NCBI RefSeq assembly: GCF_024213375.1
Contig: NZ_JANAVJ010000030.1
Location: 1 to 63,547, forward strand
Origin: Paenibacillus sp. MZ04-78.2
GTDB taxonomy: Bacteria > Bacillota > Bacilli > Paenibacillales > NBRC-103111
Length of the DNA: 63,547 nucleotides
Direction of reading: 5' to 3'
A program made the translations under genes and the position numbers. Every line of letters starts with the position of its first letter. Positions within the stretch are counted from its first letter, which is position 1. The notes below the pieces were generated by a model. The model was not told where the DNA came from, made no database searches, and saw nothing but the letters and a program-made list of their open reading frames with translations. Shown one piece after another: positions 40,887 to 50,701 of this stretch.

Positions 40887-41055
40887 CCACAACTCTAAGA
40901 AGTAATCCCAAATCGCGTGAAAAATATGCAGCTTCGACAAAAATGATCCACGTGGAACAAATAAAATCAGCACGCGGTAAGGGCGGCAGGCCTGCCACTA
41001 GCTGGGGTCCGAGCCCGTCCGGAGCTTACCGAGACCAGCCGAAGCGAACAGACAC

Positions 41056-41097
41056 AAAAGAACCGGTCCCTTCGCGAGAAAAGGTCCGATTCTTTTG
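41056..41097 (-). terminator. Terminator after glyA
   Basis: AAAAGAATCGGACC pairs with GGGACCGGTTCTTTT around TTTTCTCGCGAA. Lies just after the glyA stop at 41109. Confidence 0.85.
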
Positions 41098-41108
41098 CAA
41101 AAAGCGAA

Positions 41109-42356
41109 TTAGTATTGAAGCCCCGAATAAAGCGGGAACTGTGCAGTCAAGTCTTTCACCATCCCGCGAACCTTGTCATGGACCGCCGCGTCGGACGGAT
41201 TTTTCAGGGTAAGAGAGACGATCTTCGCGATCGTTTTCATCGCTTCTTCGTTCATGCCGCGGGACGTTGCCGCCGGTGTGCCCAGACGGATGCCGCTCGT
41301 TACGAACGGGCTGGTCGGATCGTACGGGATCGCGTTTTTGTTGACGGTGATGCCGACTTCATCAAGCAGATGCTCGGCTTCTTTACCCGTAATGTTCAAG
41401 CTGCGAAGGTCGATGAGCATCAAGTGATTGTCCGTACCGCCGGACACGATGTTGATGCCTTCGGCCGACAATGCTTCGGCCAACGCCTTGGCGTTGTTAA
41501 TGACGTCTTGCGCGTACGTCTTGAACTCCGGCTGAAGCGCTTCGCCGAACGCTACGGCTTTCGCTGCGATAATGTGCATCAGCGGACCGCCTTGCGTGCC
41601 CGGGAAGACCGCTTTATCGATTGCCGCCGCCCATGGCTTACGGCACAAAATCAACCCGCCGCGTGGACCGCGAAGCGTTTTGTGCGTCGTCGTCGTGACG
41701 AAGTGCGCATGCGGCACCGGATTCGGATGCAGACCGGCTGCGACCAGACCCGCGATATGCGCCATGTCCACCATGAAGAGCGCGCCGACGTCTTCAGCGA
41801 TTTTGCCAAGCGCTTCAAAGTCGATCGTGCGCGAGTACGCGCTTGCGCCGGCTACGATCAGGCGGGGTCTATGCTTGAACGCCGCTTTGCGGACGTCGTC
41901 GTAATCGATGCGGGCATCTTTCTCGGTTACGCCGTACTCGACGAAATTGTACAGAATGCCGGACGCATTCACCGGACTGCCGTGCGTCAAGTGACCGCCG
42001 TGGGACAAGTTCATGCCGAGAATCGTATCGCCTGGTTTCACCGCCGCAAGATAGACGGCCAAGTTCGCCTGCGCTCCGGAGTGCGGCTGTACGTTCGCAT
42101 GCTCGGCGCCGAACAATTCTTTCGCGCGGTCGCGGGCGATGTCCTCCACGATGTCGACGTATTCGCAGCCGCCGTAGTAGCGCTTGTGCGGATAGCCTTC
42201 GGCATATTTGTTGGTCAGTACCGTACCCATCGCTTCAAGCACGGCTTGGCTGACAAAGTTTTCGGAGGCAATCAGCTCGATTTTGTCGCGTTGACGACCG
42301 AGCTCCAAGTTCATGGCCTCGACGATTTTCGGATCTTGTTTGCGCAAATGTTCCAT
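41109..42356 (-). CDS. glyA: Serine hydroxymethyltransferase
   Basis: PLP enzyme interconverting serine plus THF with glycine plus 5,10-methylene-THF, the main one-carbon source for purine synthesis. 415 residues. PLP-lysine motif [26 protein letters not shown] and [17 protein letters not shown] N-terminal block ([14 protein letters not shown]). It is the third gene of the ZTP-riboswitch unit, which fits because ZTP signals folate one-carbon shortage. Confidence 0.97.
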   Translation of the reverse strand: MEHLRKQDPKIVEAMNLELGRQRDKIELIASENFVSQAVLEAMGTVLTNKYAEGYPHKRYYGGCEYVDIVEDIARDRAKELFGAEHANVQPHSGAQANLAVYLAAVKPGDTILGMNLSHGGHLTHGSPVNASGILYNFVEYGVTEKDARIDYDDVRKAAFKHRPRLIVAGASAYSRTIDFEALGKIAEDVGALFMVDMAHIAGLVAAGLHPNPVPHAHFVTTTTHKTLRGPRGGLILCRKPWAAAIDKAVFPGTQGGPLMHIIAAKAVAFGEALQPEFKTYAQDVINNAKALAEALSAEGINIVSGGTDNHLMLIDLRSLNITGKEAEHLLDEVGITVNKNAIPYDPTSPFVTSGIRLGTPAATSRGMNEEAMKTIAKIVSLTLKNPSDAAVHDKVRGMVKDLTAQFPLYSGLQY

Positions 42357-42407
42357 AATGAATAAGTCCTCCTCATAGTTAAAATGATTGCTTGTATATG
42401 ATGACTG

Positions 42408-43025
42408 TTAATCGCAGCTTCCTTCTTCACGCGGCGGCTCCACCGTATAGACGGCACGGGCTCCGCCGATCAGCTTCGGACGGGTAACCGCCATCAGCAC
42501 AGGCGCCTCACCGATCTGCCGGATTGACGGCCGGACCGGTACGGCTACACGCTTCAAGTGCATCCCGATCAAGGTACCTCCAATATCGATGCCAGCATGT
42601 GCCGCTACGGTCTCTACGACGACGGCGTCGGCCAGCTTCCGGTAGGCATAAGAGGCCATAGAGCCGCCAGCTTTCGGTATTGGGATGACGCTTACCTGCT
42701 CCAAGCCGTACCGCCGCATCGCTTCCCGCTCCATCACAAGCGCCCGGTTCAAATGCTCGCAGCATTGATACACCGGGAAGAAACCGGCTTCTGCCCTCAC
42801 GGCTTCCACCGCTTCGTAGATCTCCCTGGCGACCGCTTCGCTGCCCCCGGTGCCGATATGGCGGCCAAGCACTTCGCTCGTGCTCGTCCCGATCACGATG
42901 AGCTGGCCCGGCTCGATTTTCCCGGCCTGAACCAACTCCCGGACGATCGTTTCGACTTGCATACGGACGGCGGAGACTGGCGAATCCGCTTCCTTTCTGC
43001 TGTTAACGTTCAACTGTTCGGTCAT
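42408..43025 (-). CDS. ywlG: TIGR01440/DUF436 family protein (YwlG)
   Basis: About 205 residues, recognised as the YwlG family by IVIGTSTSEVLGRHIGTGGSE and VYQCCEHLNRALVME. The biochemical function is not known; relatives resemble anti-terminator or thiamine-linked alpha/beta proteins only loosely. ATG 43025 is preferred over an in-frame GTG 9 bases upstream because AGAGGGTG then has good spacing. Lies between rpiB and glyA as in Bacillus. Confidence 0.85.
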   Translation of the reverse strand: MTEQLNVNSRKEADSPVSAVRMQVETIVRELVQAGKIEPGQLIVIGTSTSEVLGRHIGTGGSEAVAREIYEAVEAVRAEAGFFPVYQCCEHLNRALVMEREAMRRYGLEQVSVIPIPKAGGSMASYAYRKLADAVVVETVAAHAGIDIGGTLIGMHLKRVAVPVRPSIRQIGEAPVLMAVTRPKLIGGARAVYTVEPPREEGSCD

Positions 43026-43059
43026 CGATTTCACCCTCTTTTCCTGCCGTAAGGCGAAT

Positions 43060-43518
43060 TTAAGGATGTACGGCGAACTTGTCTTCGAGCGCCTTGACCT
43101 TGTTCACCCGATTCCGGTGGCGTTCGCCTTCCGAAAATTCGGTTTCGAGCCAAATCTTGACGATTTCCTGCGCAATCCCCGGGCCGATGACCCGCTCGCC
43201 CAGCGCGAGCACGTTCGAATCGTTATGCTCCCGCGTCGCTTTGGCGGAAAACAAATCGTGCACGAGCGCGCAGCGGATACCCGGCACTTTGTTGGCCGCG
43301 ATGGTCATACCGATGCCCGTCCCGCAGATCAGAATGCCTTTGTCCGCTTCGCCGGCCGCTACTTTCTCGCACACAGCCAGCGCATAATCCGGGTAATCGA
43401 CGGAATCGCCGCAGCTGCAGCCGTAATCCTGTACTTCGTGCCCCAATGATTCGATCAGAAGCTTCAGCTCGTCCTTCAGCCTGTACCCCGCATGATCCGC
43501 ACCCATTGCAATTTTCAT
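43060..43518 (-). CDS. rpiB: Ribose-5-phosphate isomerase B
   Basis: Interconverts ribulose-5-phosphate and ribose-5-phosphate, supplying PRPP for nucleotides. 152 residues. MGADHAGYRLKDELK, the catalytic Cys region YGCSCGDSVDYPDYA and ILICGTGIGMTIAANK are conserved for LacA/RpiB. First coding gene after the ZTP riboswitch. Confidence 0.93.
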   Translation of the reverse strand: MKIAMGADHAGYRLKDELKLLIESLGHEVQDYGCSCGDSVDYPDYALAVCEKVAAGEADKGILICGTGIGMTIAANKVPGIRCALVHDLFSAKATREHNDSNVLALGERVIGPGIAQEIVKIWLETEFSEGERHRNRVNKVKALEDKFAVHP

Positions 43519-43580
43519 TTTCGTGAATTCGCCTCCTCGATAATGTCGATTTCATTATAACCCAAAACCGCGACGAAAAC

Positions 43581-43622
43581 GAAAAAAGAGCATGACGCAT
43601 GCGTATTCGCTTGCGATGCTCT
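43581..43622 (-). terminator. Expression-platform terminator of the ZTP riboswitch
   Basis: AGAGCAT (minus strand, from 43622) pairs with ATGCTCT (to 43587), with additional pairing inside, followed by TTTTTT. It begins directly at the 3' end of the aptamer, so ligand-dependent read-through into rpiB-ywlG-glyA is expected. Confidence 0.85.
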
Positions 43623-43623
43623 T

Positions 43624-43695
43624 TGCCCAGGCGACCGGCCGTATGTCCCGATGCTCCACTGTGGTTGCCCCCACTCGTCGCCAGTTACATCGGGA
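43624..43695 (-). ncRNA. ZTP (pfl) riboswitch
   Basis: All conserved parts are visible on the minus strand: stem CCCGATG/CATCGGG, internal TAACTGGCG, hairpin GTGG-GGGCA-ACCAC, AGTGGAG, and the 3' pseudoknot domain GGTCGCCTGGGCA. These riboswitches sense ZMP/ZTP, which builds up when 10-formyl-THF is limiting, and switch on purine and one-carbon genes. Here the unit is rpiB-ywlG-glyA. The aptamer is followed at once by a terminator, which indicates transcriptional control. Confidence 0.93.
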
Positions 43696-43715
43696 TTCCT
43701 TCATGTATACGTCCC

Positions 43716-43744
43716 ATCATATCCGATTCTGCGCCCGGTGTAAA
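43716..43744 (-). promoter_or_regulatory. Sigma-A promoter of the ZTP riboswitch transcript
   Basis: Minus strand TTTACA (43739-43744), 17 bases, TATGAT (43716-43721), each one mismatch from consensus. Predicted transcript start near 43709, about 14 bases before the aptamer. Confidence 0.75.
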
Positions 43745-43779
43745 GCCTATCTTGCTGCTGAACGGTAACGCAAGGAGCT

Positions 43780-44364
43780 TCAGCGGGCTTCTTTCAGCTT
43801 GACCGCAAGCTTGATTAGACAGGCGTGAATTTCGACCGCACAGCTCTCGTACTGCTGCAGCGAGCCGCCGAACGGATCGGCGATGTCCGGAGTGGGCAGC
43901 TGCCGCTGCAGCGTTACAATACGGGACCGCTCTTCGTCCGTCACCGGCTTCGCCAACGCTTGCTTCAGCTGGATATCGGTCATCATCCTTTCGACTTCGG
44001 CGATTTTTGCCGCGGCTGCCGAATCGGATTCCACGTAGTCCTTCAAGGTATGAATCTTGTCCACGGCGTCCGGAAACCGTTGAATCGTATATCTTTTGTG
44101 CGCGGAAGTCATCGTCAAGATCAATTCCGCCCACTCGACTGTCGATTGCGAAAGAGCAGCGGAACGCTGGGGCCCTGTGCCGCCGTTAGATTTCAACACA
44201 GTCGCTGCGTGCTCGGAGATCGGAGTCCCGTCTTGGGCGGCCACCCCGGCGGAACGTACCTCAATCCCCGCCAGCCCCTCGTCCGCCAGTATTTTTCGCA
44301 TCAATCCTTCCGCCATCGGACTGCGGCAAGTATTGCCGGTACAAACGAACAAGATCCGGTTCAT
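43780..44364 (-). CDS. ywlE: Low-molecular-weight phosphatase, probable protein-arginine phosphatase YwlE
   Basis: Removes phosphate from phospho-arginine made by McsB, counteracting marking for ClpCP. 194 residues, somewhat longer than the usual 150, with a helical insertion in the middle. Signature C8-T-G-N-T12-C-R14-S; the Thr at the fifth position (Ile in tyrosine phosphatases) is the residue linked to arginine specificity in Bacillus YwlE. The acid-loop DPFGG carries the general acid Asp. Confidence 0.9.
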   Translation of the reverse strand: MNRILFVCTGNTCRSPMAEGLMRKILADEGLAGIEVRSAGVAAQDGTPISEHAATVLKSNGGTGPQRSAALSQSTVEWAELILTMTSAHKRYTIQRFPDAVDKIHTLKDYVESDSAAAAKIAEVERMMTDIQLKQALAKPVTDEERSRIVTLQRQLPTPDIADPFGGSLQQYESCAVEIHACLIKLAVKLKEAR

Positions 44365-44465
44365 CGCATTCTCCCCTCTTTCATATCCAAATTGGTTCTC
44401 CCCTATATATTACCTCAAAACCATCCGATTTACCTCTAAATCGCCCAAAGGCGGATGCGGATCGG

Positions 44466-45029
44466 TCACAACAAAAATCGAATGCCAAACGCGAGCAGGA
44501 TAACGCCGCCCAGCGCTTCGCCATACTCTCCCACCCATTCGCTGACCCTGCGGCCGAGCGTCAGCCCGATGACCGACATGAGCCCGCCTGCTGTACCGAA
44601 CATGAGAACGGTCATGAGGACATCCCCTGCGAACATCCCGAGCGAGACGCCGACCGAGAACGAATCGATACTGACGCTGAGCGAAAACAGCATGAGGCCC
44701 CAAAAGGATCGGTGATCGTACGTCGGGGACTCTCCCGCACGCAAGGAGCTGTAAACCATATGCGCTCCAAGCAGCAGCAGCAGAACGCCCCCGCAGATCG
44801 TGGCGACTTTGCCGATCAGCGCGCTGATATAGCCGCCCGTCCACATTCCCGCCAGCGGCATCAAGATGTGGAACAGGGCGGTTACGATGCTGATTTTGGC
44901 AATATCGAGCTTGCGGATGCCCCGCATGCCGATCCCGAGCCCCAGTGATAACGCATCCAACCCGAGGGCCAGCGCCATAAGTCCGATGGAAATAAATTGT
45001 CCCCACAGCAGCGGCGATGCCAAATCCAT
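44466..45029 (-). CDS. mntP: Manganese efflux pump MntP
   Basis: Six-helix membrane exporter. 187 residues. The two paired motifs with membrane Asp are visible: ALGLDALSLGLGIG (helix 1) and SVSIDSFSVGVSLGM (helix 4). ATG 45029 is preceded by GGGGGTAGGGG; the longer in-frame extension to 45152 is rejected. No yybP-ykoY manganese riboswitch is visible upstream, so regulation, if any, is by another route. Confidence 0.9.
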   Translation of the reverse strand: MDLASPLLWGQFISIGLMALALGLDALSLGLGIGMRGIRKLDIAKISIVTALFHILMPLAGMWTGGYISALIGKVATICGGVLLLLLGAHMVYSSLRAGESPTYDHRSFWGLMLFSLSVSIDSFSVGVSLGMFAGDVLMTVLMFGTAGGLMSVIGLTLGRRVSEWVGEYGEALGGVILLAFGIRFLL

Positions 45030-45183
45030 GCTTCCCCTACCCCCTGTCCTCTTCTTAACCAACATATGCGGACAAGAGGGTAAACATGAATTCCATGATA
45101 CGGCATGGGCAGAGGAATGCGTAGAAGGTGAGCGAATCCCGTTGTAGGGCACACGGACCGGAAGTACTAAGCTGGTGAAATGA

Positions 45184-46245
45184 TTACACCGTTAAAATTC
45201 GGCCTCCGGCAGCTTTGCGCAGCCGGTTCATAATGGCGGCCCCGAGGCCTTCTTCAGGGCAAGCCTCGGCCACGATGAAGCCGATCCCGGCTTCGTCGAA
45301 CTCGCGCAGTGCCGCGTACAGCCCATGGGCGACCGTTTCCAGGGCGTCCAAGCGACCGGACGGCACGACATGGTCCGCGCGGAAGCGGTCCGCGTGCTCC
45401 GCGTAGGTCAATACGCCGGTGCGCTCGCCCCGCGCCCGGGCTTCGTCCAGCTCGCGCTGCATACAGGCATGCACCAGCTCGTTCGATGCGCCCTGCACAA
45501 GCACCATCGTCCCCCGTGGAGCGTAGTGCGCATATTTCATCCCCGGTGCGCGCGGAGCGTCGGGCTCGCAGTGCTCCGCCTGCGGCTCGATCACGGGAAC
45601 GCCCGGCAGCGCTTCGCGAAGCTGACCCGCCGTAACCCCGCCGGGCCGCAAAATATAAAGCGCATCGCCCGCAAATTCCACCACGGTCGATTCCAGGCCG
45701 ACCCCGGCTTCTCCTCCGTCAACGACGCCCGCTATGCGACCCGCAAGATCGCCCAGCACGTGCGAGGCGTTCGTCGGGCTCGGACGGCCGGAACGATTCG
45801 CGCTCGGAGCGGCGACCGGACAGCCGGAGGCTGCGATTAGCGCGAGCGCGACAGGATGGCCCGGCATGCGCAGCCCGACCGTAGAAAGTCCCGCCGTGAC
45901 GAGCGGGGACAGCGCCCCCGGCTTGACCGGCAGCACAACGGTCAGCGGTCCCGGCCAGAAGGCGTCCAGTAAACGCAAAACGGCCTCCTCCGGCGGAGCG
46001 ACGAGCTCCTCCAGCTGAGACCTGTCCGCGATATGAACGATCAGCGGGTTATCCGACGGCCTGCCCTTGGCTGCGAAAATGTCCTCTACAGCCTCCGTGT
46101 TCCGCGCGTCCGCCCCAAGGCCGTATACCGTTTCGGTCGGAAACGCGACTGTCCGTCCGTTCCGCAGCAGCGCTGCCGCTTCGAGCAATGCTTCCTGCGA
46201 AGCGGCTTCCACGCTCACTTTCCACACCTTTGTTTCCGTCGTCAT
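45184..46245 (-). CDS. ywlC: L-threonylcarbamoyladenylate synthase (Sua5/YwlC)
   Basis: First step of t6A modification of ANN-decoding tRNAs. 353 residues: a YrdC catalytic domain (about 20-210; GRTVAFPTETVYGLGADA, KGRPSDNPLIVHI, SANRSGRPSPTNA) plus a C-terminal Sua5 domain, linked by APGMKYAHYAPRG. The length fits the two-domain type. RBS AGGAAAGGAAG. Confidence 0.95.
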   Translation of the reverse strand: MTTETKVWKVSVEAASQEALLEAAALLRNGRTVAFPTETVYGLGADARNTEAVEDIFAAKGRPSDNPLIVHIADRSQLEELVAPPEEAVLRLLDAFWPGPLTVVLPVKPGALSPLVTAGLSTVGLRMPGHPVALALIAASGCPVAAPSANRSGRPSPTNASHVLGDLAGRIAGVVDGGEAGVGLESTVVEFAGDALYILRPGGVTAGQLREALPGVPVIEPQAEHCEPDAPRAPGMKYAHYAPRGTMVLVQGASNELVHACMQRELDEARARGERTGVLTYAEHADRFRADHVVPSGRLDALETVAHGLYAALREFDEAGIGFIVAEACPEEGLGAAIMNRLRKAAGGRILTV

Positions 46246-46293
46246 GTTCGTTATCTTCCTTTCCTGACAGACCGGCCCGGGCGGGCCGCCGCA

Positions 46294-47127
46294 TCAGGCA
46301 AACCACGAGCCGACTTTGTTCATGAGGTCCCATAAGAAGAAGCGCACTTCCGGCTGCGGGGCTTCCACCGGAGCCTCAGGTTGAGCTTTCGATGGACCGG
46401 AAGCTTTGCCGCTGTCCGGCGCTTTTCCATTCCGGACCTTGGCGTCGCCTCCGGCGTTTCCGCTTTTACTCTCCGGCTTGCTTTTCTTTCCGGTTTCAGC
46501 AACGCCCTGTTTCGAAGCTGGGGCATCTTCGCTTGGAGCCGATCCGCCATTTTCCGCAGACTCTTCCGCAGCGGCGGCATACGCCGTGTTGTTCTTTTTC
46601 ACGACACCCGTGTCTGCAAAGCATAAAGGCGGGAACAGCACGCACCACCAGTTTTGCCCTTCGGCGGCACCGATGGCGATGCGCAGCGCTTCGTAATCTC
46701 CTTCGGGATACACTTCGTTGTTGTATACTTTAGCCGGGAACGGGACCATCCCCAGTTCCACGCGATACGTATAGTCAAAACCGTTCTTGCGCAGCGTTTC
46801 GCCGACGAGCTTATCGAGCTCGGGCAGATGGTCGCGCAAGGTTTGGCGGGCCGCTTCGATGCCTCGAGGCTCGGTCGCCCAGCTTTGCATCTGCTCCATG
46901 ACGGCGTCGCGCACTTCGCGCTTTACCCACTGATCGGCCGGAGCGTCGGAGTTGGCCAGAATGCGCAGACGGATCGCTTCCTTCGGAATCGAGCTTCCCG
47001 CTTCCGTTTCTCGCTCCGCCGCGGTGACCAGCATCGCATTGGAACGGTTCGTTTCCCAGCAGGCCAGCATCACCATAAGAGCAAAAGCCAAGTACGCATA
47101 TCGTTTCCACGCAAACCGTTTGACCAT
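46294..47127 (-). CDS. spoIIR: Stage II sporulation protein R
   Basis: Forespore-secreted signal that triggers SpoIIGA to process pro-sigma-E in the mother cell. About 277 residues: a signal or anchor helix (about 9-25) and the SpoIIR domain (about 45-190; RLRILANSDAPADQWVKREVRD, WWCVLFPPLCF). It then carries an 80-residue low-complexity Ala/Ser/Glu/Pro/Lys tail that most relatives lack or shorten. ATG 47127 follows GAGGGG; a sigma-F promoter precedes it. Confidence 0.93.
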   Translation of the reverse strand: MVKRFAWKRYAYLAFALMVMLACWETNRSNAMLVTAAERETEAGSSIPKEAIRLRILANSDAPADQWVKREVRDAVMEQMQSWATEPRGIEAARQTLRDHLPELDKLVGETLRKNGFDYTYRVELGMVPFPAKVYNNEVYPEGDYEALRIAIGAAEGQNWWCVLFPPLCFADTGVVKKNNTAYAAAAEESAENGGSAPSEDAPASKQGVAETGKKSKPESKSGNAGGDAKVRNGKAPDSGKASGPSKAQPEAPVEAPQPEVRFFLWDLMNKVGSWFA

Positions 47128-47167
47128 CTCCGAACAGCCCCTCTCGAACTCTAGCATTTCTAGTTGT

Positions 47168-47197
47168 CAGTATGCTCGGGTTTGAGAGAGTTTATAC
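47168..47197 (-). promoter_or_regulatory. Sigma-F promoter for spoIIR
   Basis: Minus strand GTATA (47193-47197), 15 bases, GAGCATACTG (47168-47177). The -35 and spacing are ideal; the -10 keeps G...A.A.T. About 41 bases before the start. Confidence 0.6.
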
Positions 47198-47269
47198 TCG
47201 ACCGGTAAATAAAGTTCCTTGTGCCCCGTTTGTATAGCGGTTGCAGGTCCAAGCTGCCTGTCCTCAGGC

Positions 47270-48187
47270 TCAATCCTTGCTTCGATAGGCGATCACATGC
47301 CGGTCAATCCCGGCCAAATCCGGTACGATCCGCACCTCGTCCCAATCGGCCGCCCGCTCCAGCAAACGGCGAACCTCGTCCGCCTGCCCTTGGCCGACCT
47401 CGAAGCCAACCAGCGCGGGCAGCGTCGGCAGCTCGCCCAGTTGCGCCGTCAGGCGGCGGTACGGCTCCAGCCCGTCCGCTCCGCCGTACAGCGCCGTCCT
47501 CGGCTCGAACAGCCGCACCTCGGGCTGCAGCCCCGCTTCATCCGCCTCCGGAATGTATGGCGGATTGGACACCACCAGATCGAGCCGCTCGCCGCGCTCG
47601 ATCCAAGGGCCGAGCAGGTCCCCTTCCACGAAGGCGACCTGCTCGGCCACGCCGTTGCGCTCGGCGTTCGCTCGCGCCACCGCCAGCGCGTCCGGCGCGA
47701 TGTCCGACGCCGTCACGCGCCACAAAGGGCACTGCACCGCGAGGCTCACCGCGATCGCGCCGCTGCCTGTGCCGACGTCTGCGACCGTCGGCGAAGCCAC
47801 ACCCGTGGCTCCCGGCCCGCCCGCGGCCCCGCCGAAGAGCTGCCGCCCGAGCCGGACCACCTGCTCGACCAGCAGCTCCGTCTCCGGCCGCGGGATGAGC
47901 ACCGCCGGCGTCACCGTAAAGGGGCGCCCATAGAACTCCTGCTCCCCGATGATGTACTGCACCGGCTCGCCGCTCGCCTTGCGCTCCAGCAGCCGCTGCC
48001 AGTCCGCCTCCCGCTCCCGCGGGAACGGTTCCGGCCAGCGCAGCAGAAGCCCGCTGCGGCTCTCGCCCAGCAGGTGCTCCAGCAGCCGGCCGGCATTGGC
48101 CTCCGGCTCCCGCAACCTTCGCTGCCGCAAAAAAGAAGAAGCCTCGGCATAGGCTTCACGTATCGTTATCCGTCGCTCATCACGCAC
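47270..48187 (-). CDS. prmC: Release-factor glutamine methyltransferase PrmC
   Basis: N5-methylates the GGQ glutamine of release factors using SAM. 305 residues, very GC-rich. SAM motif [16 protein letters not shown] and the catalytic NPPYIPE are intact. GTG 48187 follows AAGGAG and overlaps prfA by 8 bases, so modifying enzyme and substrate are translationally linked. Confidence 0.94.
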   Translation of the reverse strand: MRDERRITIREAYAEASSFLRQRRLREPEANAGRLLEHLLGESRSGLLLRWPEPFPREREADWQRLLERKASGEPVQYIIGEQEFYGRPFTVTPAVLIPRPETELLVEQVVRLGRQLFGGAAGGPGATGVASPTVADVGTGSGAIAVSLAVQCPLWRVTASDIAPDALAVARANAERNGVAEQVAFVEGDLLGPWIERGERLDLVVSNPPYIPEADEAGLQPEVRLFEPRTALYGGADGLEPYRRLTAQLGELPTLPALVGFEVGQGQADEVRRLLERAADWDEVRIVPDLAGIDRHVIAYRSKD

Positions 48188-49259
48188 CGGCGTATTCTCC
48201 TTTTTCCATCTGCTCGGTTTGCGAGGCAATCGTCAACGCTGAAATGATCTCGTCCATATCGCCGTTCAGCACAGCGTCCAGCCGGTGCAGCGTCATGCCG
48301 ATGCGGTGATCGGTCACCCGGCTTTGCGGGAAGTTGTACGTGCGAATCCGCTCCGAGCGGTCGCCCGTGCCGACCTTGCTCTTCCGCTCGGCACCGTACT
48401 TTTCCATCTCTTCCTGCTGCATCTTGTCGTAAATCCGCGCGCGCAGCACCTGCAGCGCCTTCTCTTTGTTCGAGTTTTGCGACTTGCCGTCCTGACAGGT
48501 CGCTACAATTCCGGTCGGAACGTGCGTCACCCGAACGGCCGATTTGGTCGTATTGACGGACTGTCCGCCTGCGCCGCTCGAACAAAACGTGTCGACGCGA
48601 ATGTCCGAATCGTTGATCTCGATGTCAAAGTCTTCCATCTCCGGCATAACCGCTACCGTCGACGTCGACGTATGGATGCGCCCGCCCGACTCCGTCGTCG
48701 GAATGCGCTGCACGCGGTGCGCCCCGCTCTCGAACTTCAGCTTGCTAAAAGCGCCCTTGCCGTTCACCATGAAAATAATCTCTTTGAAGCCGCCAAGATC
48801 GTTCATGTTGATGTCCATCACTTCCGTACGCCAGCCCTGCGCATCGGCAAACTTGGAGTACATCCGGTACAGGTCGGCCGCAAACAGAGCCGCCTCGTCC
48901 CCGCCGGCCGCGCCGCGGATTTCCACGATGACGTTCTTGTCGTCGTTCGGGTCCTTCGGCATCATGAGAACCTTAATGCGTTCCTCAAGCTCCGTTTTGC
49001 GCTCCGACAGCTCGTCGAGCTCCATTTTTACGAGCTCCTTCATTTCATCGTCAAGCTTTTCGTTCTGCATCGCCCGCGCCGCTTCGTATTGCTCGGAGAC
49101 GCTTTTATACTCCATATAGGCGTCGTACGTCTCCTGCAGGTCGGACTGCTCCTTGGAATATTCCCGCAGCTTCTTCGCGTCCACCGCAACATCCGGGTCG
49201 CACAGCAGCTCACTCAACTTTTCATAACGGTCGGCCAATGCTTGAAGCCGGTCCAGCAT
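48180..49259 (-). CDS. prfA: Peptide chain release factor 1
   Basis: Reads UAA and UAG stops. 359 residues. The GGQ loop ([12 protein letters not shown]) and the RF1 anticodon-tripeptide region ([14 protein letters not shown], PxT type, not the SPF of RF2) identify RF1. ATG 49259 ([15 protein letters not shown]) fits AAAGGGTG spacing; an ATG two codons earlier is too close. Confidence 0.97.
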   Translation of the reverse strand: MLDRLQALADRYEKLSELLCDPDVAVDAKKLREYSKEQSDLQETYDAYMEYKSVSEQYEAARAMQNEKLDDEMKELVKMELDELSERKTELEERIKVLMMPKDPNDDKNVIVEIRGAAGGDEAALFAADLYRMYSKFADAQGWRTEVMDINMNDLGGFKEIIFMVNGKGAFSKLKFESGAHRVQRIPTTESGGRIHTSTSTVAVMPEMEDFDIEINDSDIRVDTFCSSGAGGQSVNTTKSAVRVTHVPTGIVATCQDGKSQNSNKEKALQVLRARIYDKMQQEEMEKYGAERKSKVGTGDRSERIRTYNFPQSRVTDHRIGMTLHRLDAVLNGDMDEIISALTIASQTEQMEKGEYAGA

Positions 49260-49435
49260 CGTCATTCACCCTTTCTTTTGTTCCGTTTTCTTCGTAAGTT
49301 TGCCCGTTCCGGTTCCTTTGCAGCTCCCGTGAAGCCCACAGCCTTCTCTCCCGGCTGCTGCTCCTCTCTCCGTTTCCCCGCGAATCGCGCGGCTGAAGCG
49401 AAAGACGGTCCCCCAAGTCCCTCACCCCAGCCTCG

Positions 49436-50536
49436 CTATACGTTGAAACGGAAGTGCATGACGTCGCCGTCCTGAACGACATATTCCTTGCCTTCCAGAC
49501 GCAGCTGTCCTTTTTCCTTCGCCGCATTCATCGAGCCGGACCCGATCAAATCTTCATAGCCAACGACCTCTGCCCGAATAAAGCCGCGTTCGAAGTCCGT
49601 ATGAATCACCGCCGCCGCTTGCGGGGCTTTCGTGCCCATGCGGATCGTCCAAGCGCGTACCTCCTGTACGCCGGCCGTAAAATACGTATACAAGCCAAGC
49701 AGCTTGTAAGCCCCTTTAATCAGCCGGTTCAAGCCGGATTCCTGCAGCCCCAGCTCCTCAAGGAACATCGCTTTATCTTCGCCTTCCAGCTCCGCGATCT
49801 CCGATTCGACCTTCGCGCTGATCGGCACGACTTCCGCGCCTTCCTGCACCGCGTATTCGCGTACTTTCTGCACGTACGGATTACCCTCGGCATCAGCCAC
49901 TTCCGATTCGCTCACATTGGCCGCGTACAGCACCGGCTTCATCGTCAGCAGATGCAGATCGCGGATCAACAGCTTTTCTTCGTCGCTAAGCTCCACGCTG
50001 CGCGCCGGTTTATCGTTGTAGAGCGCTTCTTTGATCCGTTCGAGCGTTTCGACTTCTTGCGCGTACTTTTTGTCGCCGCCCTTCATGTTTTTACGGGAGC
50101 GATCAATGCGCTTATCGACGGAATCCACGTCCGCCAAAATCAGCTCGAGGTTAATCGTCTCGATATCGCTGATCGGATCGACCGTACCCGAAACGTGGGT
50201 AATGTTCTCGTCCTGGAAGCAACGCACGACGTGAACGATCGCATCCACCTCACGGATATGCGCCAAAAATTTATTGCCCAGTCCTTCGCCTTTGCTGGCG
50301 CCTTTGACCAGGCCCGCAATATCGACGAATTCGAATGCCGTCGGCACGATGCGGTTCGGATTCACGATCTCGGCCAACCGGTCAAGACGCTCGTCCGGCA
50401 CCTCGACGACACCGACGTTCGGATCTATAGTACAAAACGGGTAGTTCGCCGACTCCGCACCGGCTTGCGTAATCGCGTTAAACAACGTAGATTTGCCAAC
50501 GTTCGGCAGTCCGACGATCCCTGCTTTCAATGCCAT
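49436..50536 (-). CDS. ychF: Redox-regulated ATPase YchF
   Basis: OBG-family P-loop protein that binds ribosomes and prefers ATP. 366 residues. [12 protein letters not shown] (Walker A), [14 protein letters not shown], a helical insertion in the middle and a C-terminal TGS domain (YTFTAGVQE-type, [13 protein letters not shown]). The usual NKxD is replaced (NVSE), as in ATP-preferring YchF. RBS AAGGAG. Between it and prfA (49260-49435) nothing else is seen. Confidence 0.96.
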   Translation of the reverse strand: MALKAGIVGLPNVGKSTLFNAITQAGAESANYPFCTIDPNVGVVEVPDERLDRLAEIVNPNRIVPTAFEFVDIAGLVKGASKGEGLGNKFLAHIREVDAIVHVVRCFQDENITHVSGTVDPISDIETINLELILADVDSVDKRIDRSRKNMKGGDKKYAQEVETLERIKEALYNDKPARSVELSDEEKLLIRDLHLLTMKPVLYAANVSESEVADAEGNPYVQKVREYAVQEGAEVVPISAKVESEIAELEGEDKAMFLEELGLQESGLNRLIKGAYKLLGLYTYFTAGVQEVRAWTIRMGTKAPQAAAVIHTDFERGFIRAEVVGYEDLIGSGSMNAAKEKGQLRLEGKEYVVQDGDVMHFRFNV

Positions 50537-50585
50537 GAAAAGGACAACTCCTTCAGTGTATTTCTAAGCAAATTCCTAACTTAAA

Positions 50586-50615
50586 ATTATACTACAAAAC
50601 CGGCCTTTGTGTCAC
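50586..50615 (-). promoter_or_regulatory. Sigma-A promoter for ychF
   Basis: Minus strand GTGACA (50610-50615), 18 bases, TATAAT (50586-50591). Confidence 0.65.
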
Positions 50616-50630
50616 CTCATGCCGCACAGC

Positions 50631-50663
50631 AAAAAATACCGGCTTCGCGTTCCGCAAGGCCGG
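50631..50663 (-). terminator. Terminator after the amidase gene
   Basis: CCGGCCTTGCGG pairs with CGCGAAGCCGG, followed by TATTTTTT on the minus strand. Confidence 0.85.
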
Positions 50664-50701
50664 CTCTATTCGCATATTGTCTCCTTTCTCTCGTTTGCAG
50701 C

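Noticed and set aside
45030..45183. Manganese (yybP-ykoY) riboswitch upstream of mntP
   Set aside because: The conserved GGGGAGUAG and three-way-junction sequences are not present.
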